64,000 nucleotides of DNA, taken from the NCBI GenBank assembly GCA_033398695.1, contig CM065811.1, forward strand, positions 74,528,001 to 74,592,000, written 5' to 3'. The notes below the pieces were generated by a model. That model did no database searches. It was not told the DNA's origin and worked only from the letters and a program-made list of their open reading frames with translations. A program made the translations under genes and the position numbers. Of this stretch, positions 34,853 to 44,952 are shown piece by piece. Source of the stretch: Orobanche coerulescens (taxonomy: Eukaryota > Streptophyta > Magnoliopsida > Lamiales > Orobanchaceae). Numbering within the stretch: the stretch's first letter is position 1; each line of letters begins with the position of its first letter.

Positions 34853-35506
34853 CGGTTCGGTCTACCCCAGGCTATCATCTTCGACGGTTTAGAAGTCATG
34901 TAATTCTGCGAGAAGTAGGGAATCAAAAAGTTGTTCTCGGCCCCCTACCACCCTCGGACGAACGGGCAGGTAGAGGTCGTAAACAAAATCCTCAAACACA
35001 CGATCAAAGCACGACTCGAATCCAGACAAGGACAATGGGCGAGCGAGCTCCCAGATGTTTTGTGGTCTTATCGAACGACGACCCGAAACTCGACCGGTGA
35101 AACCCCATTCGCCCTCGCCTTCAGAACAGAAGCAGTGATCCCTTCAGAGATCGCCGTCCTCAGCCACCGGACTGAACAAGAGATGACGACGGACAACGAT
35201 GTGGCCCGATAAATCGACTTGGACATGCTCGAAGAACGGCGACTGACCTCAGAAATGAAGAACACAATCCACAAAAGGAGATCCGAGAAGTTCTTCAATT
35301 CAAAGTTCAAGGAAAGACGGTTCCAAGTGGGCAACCTAGTCCTCAAAAAGGTCCAGACCCACACAGGAGTCTTTGTCCCGAATTAGGAAGGCCCCTTCAG
35401 AATATCTAGATGGCTAACTAGGGGAGCCTACGAACTTGAACACCCTGACGGCACTCCGGACCAATATCCCTGGAACGCTGTGCATTTGAAGAAATACTAC
35501 CAGTAA
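34308..35506 (+). pseudogene. Element T integrase (copy 2, broken)
   Basis: The HHCC domain (34308-34620) carries the same TAA as copy 1, at 34554-34556. The core has WGIDLIGPLP, then a one-base deletion near 34737. In the new frame VGVDYFKKWAEAE and FDGLEVM follow, with stops at 34901 and 34916 around the second catalytic Asp. SAPYHPRTNGQVEVVNK holds the catalytic Glu. The C-terminal part (FQVGNLVLKK ... EGPFRI ... NAVHLKKYYQ) ends at 35506, with further stops at 35210 and 35384. This copy is not functional. Confidence 0.9.
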
Positions 35507-36636
35507 AAACTTTGTATTCAGCTACTCTATGTACGAAGATTTTAATGAGATTGTTCGATCCCACTTGTATGATTCGCCTCAACAAAAACAGACAAATAAA
35601 TGAAAAGAGGACGACTAGCTCGCCCTACGAGAGGTCGTCATCTAACCTGACAGACCTACGCTAGTGATCGTCCCTCCAAGCACAACGTATACCGTCGAGG
35701 ATCGTCATCCAACATGGCGATCCGAGGTAGAAGAGTGCAGCCATGGTCCTGGAGGTCGATGGACCTGACAGCTTCGTCCATGCAAGGTTCCTTTGGGTTG
35801 CGATCGCTCGCCCATCGTTTAAATACGAGGCGAGCGTAGCCGAAGGACCCTCCAAACAAATCTGTGGACACGTTTGCTCGCCCTCAAAGGTACATCATCT
35901 AACATGATGGGCCCGGAAAAGACGACGCGTCCCTATCCCATCACAACGTATACCGTCGATGATCGCCATCTAACATGACGATCCGAGGTAGAAAAGTGCA
36001 GACAAGCCGCGGACGTGGAGTCGAATGAACTGACGACGCCCCGTGCAAGGACTCCTCCAGACCAAGACCGCTCGCCTTTCGTTTAAATACAAGGCGGATG
36101 CAGCCTAACAGAGGACCCTAACAATAAAGTGAGTCGCGAGACAGACCTACAGGAGGAATGTCCCTCGCACACAAAGACACGGTTACGGAGGTCGGTCCAT
36201 CGAACTTCTCAACCGTGCACAATTCCTCAAAGATGGAACAATCGCCCTCCCTCGAAGAATCGGAATAACTAAAGATTGCTCACCTAACATATTATTTTCA
36301 TTACCTTACTTACACTAAGTAAACAAAAACAAGGGGCAAAGTGGAGCTATTTCTAAATGCGATCGGAAGGAAAGAACCACACACGATCGGCTTCATTAAA
36401 ACACACACATGATGATCGGTTTTGTTCAAGAAATTTACAAGTAATAATTTTCAAGTGTACCAATACATTCGGAACTATTCAGAAAATTGTGCAAAGTCGA
36501 AGTGACACGGAACATTCAGACAGTCGATCGTACAAACAAGGCATCAGGTGCAATTATGTAAACACTTGTATAAATTCATATGCAAACATTCAGAAGAGGC
36601 GGTCGTACATATAAAAAATCAGATGCGAGGAAGAAG
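35507..36636 (+). repeat. Element T 3' region with 261-bp imperfect tandem repeat
   Basis: No retroelement domain is seen. Two diverged units (about 35612-35872 and 35873-36133) share CACAACGTATACCGTCGA (35681 and 35942), CGATCCGAGGTAGAA and TCGTTTAAATAC(G/A)AGGC. Tandem repeats in the 3' non-coding region are a known habit of Tat-lineage elements. 36134-36636 holds no gene I can support; it lies beyond the 3' end of the antisense gene. Confidence 0.75.
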
Positions 36637-36642
36637 TTTTTA
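36637..36642 (-). terminator. Candidate polyadenylation signal of the antisense gene
   Basis: AATAAA on the minus strand lies about 60 bp beyond the stop codon of the antisense gene. Confidence 0.4.
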
Positions 36643-36700
36643 TTCCATTCAAAACGATCGTACATACAAGCCCGAAGGCATTACAAGAGAAAACTGGAGA

Positions 36701-39398
36701 TTACAAAGCAAAGGAAAACAAAACAACATCACTAGGCTCCCCCGACTGGCCTTCGACCCCAGCAGGCGGATCGGTGCGCGCTCCCTCACCAGCTTCAGGA
36801 TGAATAAGTTTATCCAGAAACGGATACCAGCTCAGTTCGATCCCTAAGTCGGTGAGGTCGAGGATCAGTAGGGAAAAATCCGGCTGCAGGGGATGGTCGA
36901 GTACATAGGCCTTGAAGGTTTCCATCATAGGGCCGACCTCGATCCCTACCTTCTTTGCTGCACGAATAGCGTCGGCGTAAGCCATATAATACGCGAACTC
37001 GCCGACGTACTCCACATTAAGGTAGGGATCGGTCTCGATCACCTTTAACTGCTCCTTCAGCCCCGCGGTCGTTTTGTCTGCTTCCGCGAGCTCGGCCACC
37101 TTGGAAGCCAGTTCTCCCTTCGCCTTATCCAGCTCGCCGTTGAGCCGATCCACTATCGCCTTCAGCCCAATCACCTCCTCCTGCGAGGCCGCATGCAACT
37201 AGTGAGCATACGTCATCAGGTTGCGGAACCGATCGGCCACCTCCCTGGACCGGCCAAGCTCTTGCTTCATCCGGTCGAGGTCTTGTTTGGCTCGCTTCGC
37301 CATCTCCAGATACTCCTTCTCCATGGCCACGATCCGGTTAGCGAACTCGGCATTCTGGTTCCGAGCAGCCTCAAGATCCTAATGGAGGCGAGCGGTAGAG
37401 GGTCGCCCCTCATAATCCTTAGCAGCCTGGACGGCCATCGTCGCCGCCTGGAGAGTCAAGGCAAGAGTCTCCTGCATGGCATCACCAGACCGCCGACACG
37501 CGATCGCGTCCAGGTTAGTCGTCCAAGCCTTTGGAATAGAGGTGATTGCCCGGGAGACGTAAGAAGGAACGTCGACAGCCTCGAGCGGGGATTTGCTCGC
37601 CAGGAAATTCAGAACCATCAGCGAGACGTCCGGATCGGAATGACGGACACTGCAACACAAACGAAAAGAAACAAAGGAGTTAGTATACGCCCTACACAAA
37701 TAGCCTAACTCAGAAAGATCAAACCAATCTTACCTGGCGAGCAACTCGGGGTCGCGGCCGAAATAGGGCTTTCCCCGAGGAGTTTCTACTTCAGCGATCG
37801 CCACGGCCTTCAGGAAGGCGGCTGAGGGCCTGGAGCTGGACCCCTCCGCCATTGGAACAGCATAGATAGGTGGCGCGGCAACCGGCGGCTCCAAAATGGA
37901 TACCTCTGCGTCAGCAGTCGGCAGGGACTCCTCCGGCCTCCGCCTCTTGCGGTTGCACTGGAGCTGTTCTTCCTCCTGAGATTCCGGCTCGACGACCGGC
38001 ACCGTAGCAGGCCTCACCGCAGGGACGGGACGAGACTTCATTGCAGGGGCACGACCCGTCTTCTTTCCCTAGTGAAGATGATCCAAAAGTCCGGGGTTCA
38101 ACATAGAGATCTCTTTCGGTGGCTCGGAATAACGGGGAAAATGGATCTTTGTCAAAGAAGAAATTCAGCCAAGTTAGACATCTACTTCAATCAGACGATC
38201 GTCGTATAGGAAAAAAGAAGTAAGAATTTATACCTAGAACCTTTAAGTGGCGAGGGAAGCGAAACAATCGAGCTCCCAACCGATGAAGTTCGTGGCTGAC
38301 TCTGCGAACGTCGATGTAGGAATCCGGCAGACCGCGAATTCGATCCCAGACGATCAGAAAGTCGAAAGGAAGGTCGCCGATCGCTGGAACGATGTAGCCT
38401 GTAAAAAGGAAACCAAATTAGATCAGTCCAAGATATATCCGATCAAAGGGAGAGTTAAAACCCTTACTCGGATTCCTCTCCCAAAAACTGGTGGGGATCT
38501 CCAACTCTTCCTCCGGCCTATCACTCGACGCCGATCTCCACGCTCTGCCGACCCAGCACCATTTTTCCAGGTCGCCCCGAACTTTGTTCGGCACCCCTAG
38601 GACCACCCTACCCATACGACCTTGAATGTGATAACCACCGATCGATCCCTTCTGCGCAGTCAGTTTGAAGAGATAATTCATTTCCAACGCAGAATGTAGG
38701 CGGAATAACCGATGACCGCCAAAAATTGTCAGGGTGCTAATGATCTGCAGCCAGGCGTTCGGCGTCAGCTGGAGCGGCGCCACATTCCAGGCGATCAGCA
38801 AATATGACACGGCGAACGGCAAGGGGAACCGCAAGCCGGCCTCCAGAATCATCTCGTTAACGGTGACCATACCCTCGGGAGGTTGGTCGGCACGTTCGTT
38901 CTTTGAGGGCACGTGCAGCGAGACGTCAGAAGGAATATGGAATCTCGCCCTCCAGCGACTCAAGTCTTTCTTGGTCGCCGAGCTCTGAATCTGACCGAGA
39001 GTCCACAAAGAGGGGTCCGCGGCCCGAAACGCCGTCCGCTTCACAGGTTCATAGGGGTGAGCGGCGGAATATGCTTCGAAGTCAAACTGGGGTCATGGTC
39101 CGGCAATCCCCTCCATAAGTTCGGCGAAGTCCAAAAAGGCCCGGCCGAAAACGCTGTTCTGCTCCCAGTACAGCCTCACCGCTTCATCCTCATCCACCAG
39201 CGGGGCCCTCTGCCCCGCCGATCTCGTCGCATCGGCCTTGTTGAAAAGCTCTTCAATCTCCGTAGGTGCAATCCCCGCACGAATGGCCTCAACGGCTGTT
39301 TCCATATGAAGAGCCATGGGGGTTTCTTCCCGGTCAGGCGAAGCCGCGGCGTCCGAGGAGCTACCAGCCTCATGCACATTCAATCCTCCTCCAGACAT
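36701..39398 (-). pseudogene. Antisense spliced gene in element T (gypsy-type transposon domain family)
   Basis: The ATG is at 39398. Exons inferred from frame and GT-AG signals are 39398-38468, 38398-38241, 38146-37734 and 37649-36701, with introns of 69, 94 and 84 bp. Exon 1 has VSLHVPSKNERADQPPEGMV and AGLRFPLPFAVSYLL, resembling the plant putative gypsy-type transposon domain (Transposase_28 family). Exon 3 holds a Lys/Arg cluster (CNRKRRRPEE), a possible nuclear signal. Exon 4 is a long coiled coil with GLKAIVDRLNGELDKAKGEL. In-frame stops are at about 39093 (TGA), in exon 3 near 38070, at 37379 and at 37199 (TAG). The frame otherwise stays open through every junction. Function is unknown. 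Confidence 0.8.
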
Positions 39399-39545
39399 GT
39401 TTCGAATCGTAGAGAAAAAGGGGAGAGAAAATTTCTGTTCTTACCTAGAAGGAAAGTCGGTCGGCACGAGAATCTTCAAAGAAATTCGGCAAAGTCTCGT
39501 TTGGAAAGCAAGGCCACATAAAGGGTTGAACTGAAGTGGCCCTAG

Positions 39546-39555
39546 CCCTTTTATA
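39546..39555 (-). promoter_or_regulatory. TATA box of the antisense gene
   Basis: TATAAAAGGG on the minus strand lies 148-157 bp upstream of the ATG at 39398, in a non-coding leader-like stretch. It gives the antisense gene a promoter separate from the LTR. Confidence 0.65.
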
Positions 39556-39912
39556 GGCGAGTGGAGGGACCTCTGTACAAATAGGCAGAATCCCATGGGC
39601 TGGAGTGCAACCGTCGGGGGGGACACATTAAATGCAGCCCTCGAAACCCGCGTACGTGTTGTTTCGAGGGCACGCCAGGCGACAAGTCTGACAAAACCAT
39701 CGGACTCCCCCAACGGTAGCGCGACGCGTGTCCCTGCAGCGTTTCGAGAGCCCGCCTTCATTTCCCGCTATTTCCACCGCATAAGGAGATCGTCCGGATT
39801 CGAAATCAGATCATCCAGGTGACGATCGTCCTTGTCATAAGCAGACAAGCCAATCATCTAAAATAGGCGATCGCCAACAGTGCCACCTCACCCCATGTTT
39901 TCAACATTGGAG

Positions 39913-39928
39913 TGAGCTGGGGGGCAAT
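39913..39928 (+). other. Element T polypurine tract
   Basis: GAGCTGGGGGGCAAT directly precedes the 3' LTR start at 39929. Confidence 0.75.
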
Positions 39929-40846
39929 TGTTGTGCGGCGATTTATATGCCTCGATGACGATCGGCATAATGGTCAGGAGCCAGCTAAAGAAGGCAGACG
40001 CTGGGCAAGCACCTAGAGATCGACATCCAAGGCGATCGTCTATAGGCATCTGGCGATCACCAATAATATCTGATTGTAGACGATCGTCCCATATCGCATG
40101 TGAATCCGACACCCGTCAGAGTCTTCGAAGACCGAATCTTGGACGAAGACCTACGTGCAGATCCACAAAAGACGCCGCAAGATAAGGCCTTTGACCCCAG
40201 CCTGTCACCAACCTCACACCTACCAACAGGCCCGCCAAAAGGTACAAAGTGGGTCCTCTCCTGATAGCGACTCAGGACGCGTGCGGACTCCTCATTGGCC
40301 CGCACATAGGGTTGCCAGCTGCAGCCTCAGACTTTAAGGAAACAGTCCCACGTGATGGGACGATCGTCAACATTATTCTAGTATAGAATACGGCGGTCGC
40401 CCGCGATCGCTGGGGAGGACCTAGCAACCTCTTCTACTATAAATAGTAGGCCTCCAATAGTGGACAGGACACAGTAAAAAAACGTACAGATAGAATGATA
40501 GACTTACCTGATGAATACATACACATACACAGTGATACTCATTCACATATACAGAACACCAAAAAGCAAGAACTCACAGAGCTTCATATCTGGTTCTTCC
40601 AGCAATCTTCACGCTCTATAGCTAAGATAACTAGAATCTTTGCACTCATTGTAATAGTATTGTAACATTAATATTTGTACTCCAAAGTATTTGTATTAAT
40701 AACATCTCACGAGAGCATTCAAGCCCAGGACTAACAACCCCGGCAAATCTTGTGTTATTTATTTTCCCACGGAAGTGTTCTCGCATTTGTTTGTTACTCG
40801 ACCTTTCCAGCAAAATCATCACCAGATAATATTTTGGGTAACAACA
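39929..40846 (+). repeat. Element T 3' LTR
   Basis: It is 918 bp, TGTTGTGCGG to GGTAACAACA, and carries the same GATCG palindromes and TATA box as the 5' copy. Differences from the 5' LTR are mostly transitions. Confidence 0.95.
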
Positions 40847-40851
40847 TGGGA
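40847..40851. other. Target-site duplication of element T, right copy
   Basis: TGGGA, identical to 25586-25590; element B sequence resumes here. Confidence 0.95.
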
Positions 40852-42518
40852 GTTAAATCATAATATATATGCTTTATCTCGGTTATTGGTATGTTCGAGT
40901 ATCAAGGTTACGTTGCGATAAAGATGAGGATATGAGTATCTATAGTCCATGATACATTGGGATCGCCAACCATTGAGGATGATCATTGGTGATGATTTGA
41001 CATCAAGATTGCTCCCGAAGGACTCGGGACAAATATCTTACTTTGATTTCGGTTTAATGTTGATGATGTTGATCATGCAGGTTGTCATTCATGTTGTTGA
41101 ACATGAAGTCATCCTAGTTGTTTCATCATAGTGTTGTTCATGTTTTGATTCATATGTTGTTCGTGTTGATGAACATATTGATTTGCATATGTGTATGCAT
41201 AATTGTATTGGTTATGTTGTAAATGATCCGAAGGGATCATAAGGATCTATGCTGAGGGCACTGGATCGGATGTCCACCATGCATTGGTTCGACGGGATCA
41301 TCATAGGGATATATGCTGAGGGCGCTGGATCGTTGGATAGGTTTTCCACCATGCATTGGTCCGACGGGATCATCATGGGGATCTATGCTGAGGTCGCTGG
41401 ATCGTTAGATTACCAGTATTGTGTTGATGGAATCATGTGGATTTGCATCATTGATTTTTATCATATGTTGTTATGCATATTTATATTGTTGGTTTTCCAT
41501 TTTGTGTTGATCTAGTAGGATCATCTTGGGATCTATGCTGAGGGGGCTGGATCATGGGATTTCCATTGAGTATACACTGTTGTTATTGTTTTGAGCATAT
41601 TGACGTTGTCATATGAGTATGCATTTGTAGGTCTTGTGTTAGGACCGTGCCAGTATGTTGCTTTGATCTGATCTTGGATTAGACAGATATGATTGTCGTG
41701 GTATTGTGCATGTTCGAGGTATGTTCCGTATTTTCCTTGGTATTTGTCTTTGATGGACAATCGGTTTTCGTGTTGAGACTTGATGATGTCACCCGACAGA
41801 TTTGGGTTGGACAGAGTTAGTAGATTTTCGAAACAGTGAGTTATGATGACGTTTTGAGGATTTTGGGGTATTATGTGAGACACAGTACGAGAGGTGAATT
41901 TTGGTAGAGTTATGACGATAAGATTACATTGGTCGTATTCTTATTTTTGTATTCTCATTGGTATGTAATTATTAATGTGATGTGACGGTTATCATTGTTG
42001 GATATTATGGCTGACCCCGTCGTGGGCTTTCTTTTTAGGTACTTGAGATATCGAGCTTGTAGCGGTCGTGGAGAGATGATCTTCCCGGAGTATATTAGAT
42101 AGGGCATGTAATTGTGTATTGAGTTTCCTGATCAGTTGTTGTATTCCGCTGCTAGAGTATTTTTAATTGTTTGTCTTCTCCGTTGTGTGAGTATTTTCAA
42201 AAGGCCTTTTGGTATCTGGTAACTTAGGTTACGTTGGCAACCGTTTTCTAAACTATTTTGTTGGTACGTGTAAGCGATAGCTTAACGTACGTTGTTAAAC
42301 TGTTGAGTTCTGGCATTTCAGGCCTTGTCCTTTCAAACGAGATTTTACGACAGTTTTGATAAACAGATTTTATATAATCTTCAAATGATTTAAAGATAGT
42401 ACCGTCGTTGGCCTCTTGGGCATTTGTAAATGTTTGCGAAAATTTCTTTTAGCCTTGTGGGTTCCATTCCGGGGCCCACGGCGCTGTAATATTCCCGTTC
42501 AGATCTGGGGGTGTTACA
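40852..42518 (+). repeat. Element B 5' LTR, second segment (right of T)
   Basis: It continues the LTR interrupted at 25590 and ends GGGGGTGTTACA at 42518. Compared with the 3' LTR it has about 909 bp extra (41069-41977), which includes a short tandem repeat. Confidence 0.9.
41229..41560. repeat. GGATCATCAT-GGATCTATGCTGAGG repeat in the B LTR
   Basis: Four imperfect copies of a GGGATCAT...GGGATCTATGCTGAGG...GCTGGATCG unit occur, the first three spaced about 61-72 bp and the fourth near 41518. The block is absent from the 3' LTR because of the ~909 bp deletion. Confidence 0.8.
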
Positions 42519-42523
42519 GAATA

Positions 42524-42535
42524 TGGTATCGGAGC
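42524..42535 (+). other. Element B primer-binding site
   Basis: TGGTATCGGAGC, one base from the initiator Met-tRNA-type site, lies 5 bp after the LTR end. Confidence 0.8.
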
Positions 42536-44937
42536 TTAGGTTGAGAAAACCTAGGCAATCAGGTCGAGTTGGTTCGTTTTTTTGTCGCGTCATTCGAGTT
42601 GTCGATTGAGAAATATTAGAGCCGTGAGTTTTTGTTGTTCACTCAAGCTTGTGCGTTATGGGATTTGCCAGTATAGTATTGGGCTGGTTATAAACTTTTA
42701 CAAATGGTACTAACCTATTTCTTCGGATAGAAATGTGTTGTGTTCACGAGTTGAACTGATTTTGCAAAATACGGGTTTTGAAAATATCTGTATCGAGTAT
42801 TTTCTTGAGTCGAGACATGTGCCAGTATCAGGGGAATCGTCGGCTTCACGATCTATAATTTTTTGGATTTTTGAATTGTATTGAGATTTACTGCCGTTCT
42901 AAGTTGATATGCTTTGAGATTCGGAAGAATATTATGCGTTGTATTATGAGATGACAGAGTTGAGACAGGATTGATGATCTTGAGATGCAATAATTTTGGA
43001 AATCAATATGTCGGTTAAGTTTTGGAACGGAATTGTGCATTTGGGAGAAATGTTGTGGACGTTTGAGATAAACATGTAGTCATGTTAATTCACTTTTGAG
43101 ATATATGAACTGCTTTTGAGTATTTGAAAACAATACTTTTCAAAATGAACGTTTTACGGATGTTTTACGGAAAATGATTTTTGGGCTAAGACCCAATCGA
43201 TTTTGAAATAGTTTTATAACCCAGGACTTGGAGTCCGAAAAGGGTTTTCTACTTTTTAAACTTCTTGTAATGCGGAACAAGATACGGGCTGAGACCCTAA
43301 TGTTTCAAAAGAAATCTTTTCTGTTTTCTAAAACTCCCGAGAATTGTAAAACACTTTATCAATCTTTATCTATTTCGTTTCTGCCTTTCGGGGTCTTGGT
43401 TCATTGGTTCAAATGAAACTTCTCGGGAAATCTTTCGCTATGTTGATTTGTTTCAATTTTTTGTCATAACATAGTTGAGGTGACCCAAGATGGGTTAATG
43501 ATTGACGTTGCGAGTCATATGTGGAAAAGGAGTTTTTATCGGAGTCTATATATTGAGGTTTTGGAACTATATTGTGTAGTTTTCTGATGGAATGTCAATA
43601 GATTTGGTGACAAGCCGAACTGGTATACAGGAGTATGGATGTGGTCAATCATTTGCATAAATCCATTTTATTTAAATGTATGTTCTCGAAAAGAATTTTC
43701 ATCGAGAACTTGACGTAAGCAAATCGATTTAATTTTTCGAAAATTGATTTCGTGGTCATACGAAAATTTATGTTTGAGTTTTGAAAGTCTTGAAAGAACT
43801 TTCGAAAATTTGCCTTCGTGACAAGATTATATGATTTCAAACTGGTTTTGAAAATGTGATTGATATACATACGCATTTAGTGCATAGTGTATATCATGGC
43901 GAAGTTCTGAGCGAGAGTCACGAACTGGATAATACATCGGTATGGTACGAGGAAAAGAGATTCGAACTATAGTATGATTGTTTGGTTATCCAGGGATGAT
44001 CGGTTGATTGACCGAATAAGAGAAATACACTGCGTGTCATAGATTCATGCACATGATGTAATTTTGGAACTTTGAATTTTGTGAAACCGGAACATATGTG
44101 CTATGTGATTCCGTTGGTATGGTAGTAGCGTGATGTTACCATAGTGGTTTTTGAATGATTCCTTTGTAAGTGTGGATTTGGGGATGGTGACCCTAGGATG
44201 GTTGTTTGGATAATGATTGGCCGTTTCCCACCCCGTGTATGATTGGGTATGTTCGCCGGTTTGTGATTGGTTGTTCATATGCCGAGGGGTATGTTCGCCA
44301 GTAGGGTGTGTTTCTTTGAGATCTACTGCATGTGATTTGTGTATCGTTTTGAGAATTTTATTCATCCGTATATCTATCTCTGTGATTCTGTGTTGAAGCT
44401 TACCGTTCGAAGGTATTCTCGATTGTCGTTGATCATTTGTTGGTTGTATTGGAATTTATCATGTTGATGATATTCTTGATTGTGTTTTGACCTCTGGTTT
44501 GTCATATTAAAGATTATCATGTCGATGATATTCTCGGTTAATTTGTTGGTTGATCATCATTAATGATCGTATAAGCGTTCAGATTTGGTGTCGATGTTTC
44601 TGAATTTGTGTCGTTGTTTTGGGCAGTTGTTTCACAGTTGTATCGTGTATTATTGATTTGTATCCGGATTGGGATTTGATTGTGCGATCAGGCAAACATT
44701 AGACACGAATAGATTTTTTTTTTCATTCGAAGATGATATATTTTGTTGGGGCTCATGGAATCGTGACTGTAAGCGTATTGAGACCTTACAGTGAGGTCAC
44801 TAGCTAGTATCTCATGTGTTTTGGTTATTCGGTAATGAAGATGATTGATCGTTGTTGTGATAGTTTTGGAATATTCTGGTGGAGCGGTTTGTTTGTTTTT
44901 CTATGACGGATTGCAAGTTTCGAGGCGAAAACTTATT
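42536..44937 (+). other. Element B interior, non-coding
   Basis: About 2.4 kb of T/G-rich sequence contains only short scattered open frames. None shows gag, protease, RT, RNase H or integrase motifs on either strand. Near the right end TTTCGAGGCGAAA precedes the purine tract, resembling the end of gypsy chromovirus interiors. Confidence 0.75.
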
Positions 44938-44952
44938 TTAAGTGGGGTAGAA
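44938..44952 (+). other. Element B polypurine tract
   Basis: TTAAGTGGGGTAGAA lies directly before the LTR start TGTAATATCC at 44953. Confidence 0.75.

Larger units (their letters stand above)
25591..40846 (+). mobile_element. Element T: Tat-clade Ty3/gypsy retrotransposon with duplicated pol and antisense gene
   Basis: Two LTRs of exactly 918 bp, TGTTGTGCGG...GGTAACAACA, are flanked by TGGGA duplications. The order is primer site, gag, protease, RT, RNase H, a second RNase H and integrase, which is the gypsy order with the dual RNase H of the Tat lineage. A 3.1-kb piece of pol is tandemly duplicated. A repeat-bearing region and a minus-strand spliced gene lie between integrase and the 3' LTR. 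The LTRs differ at roughly 4-5% of positions by eye. Confidence 0.93.
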
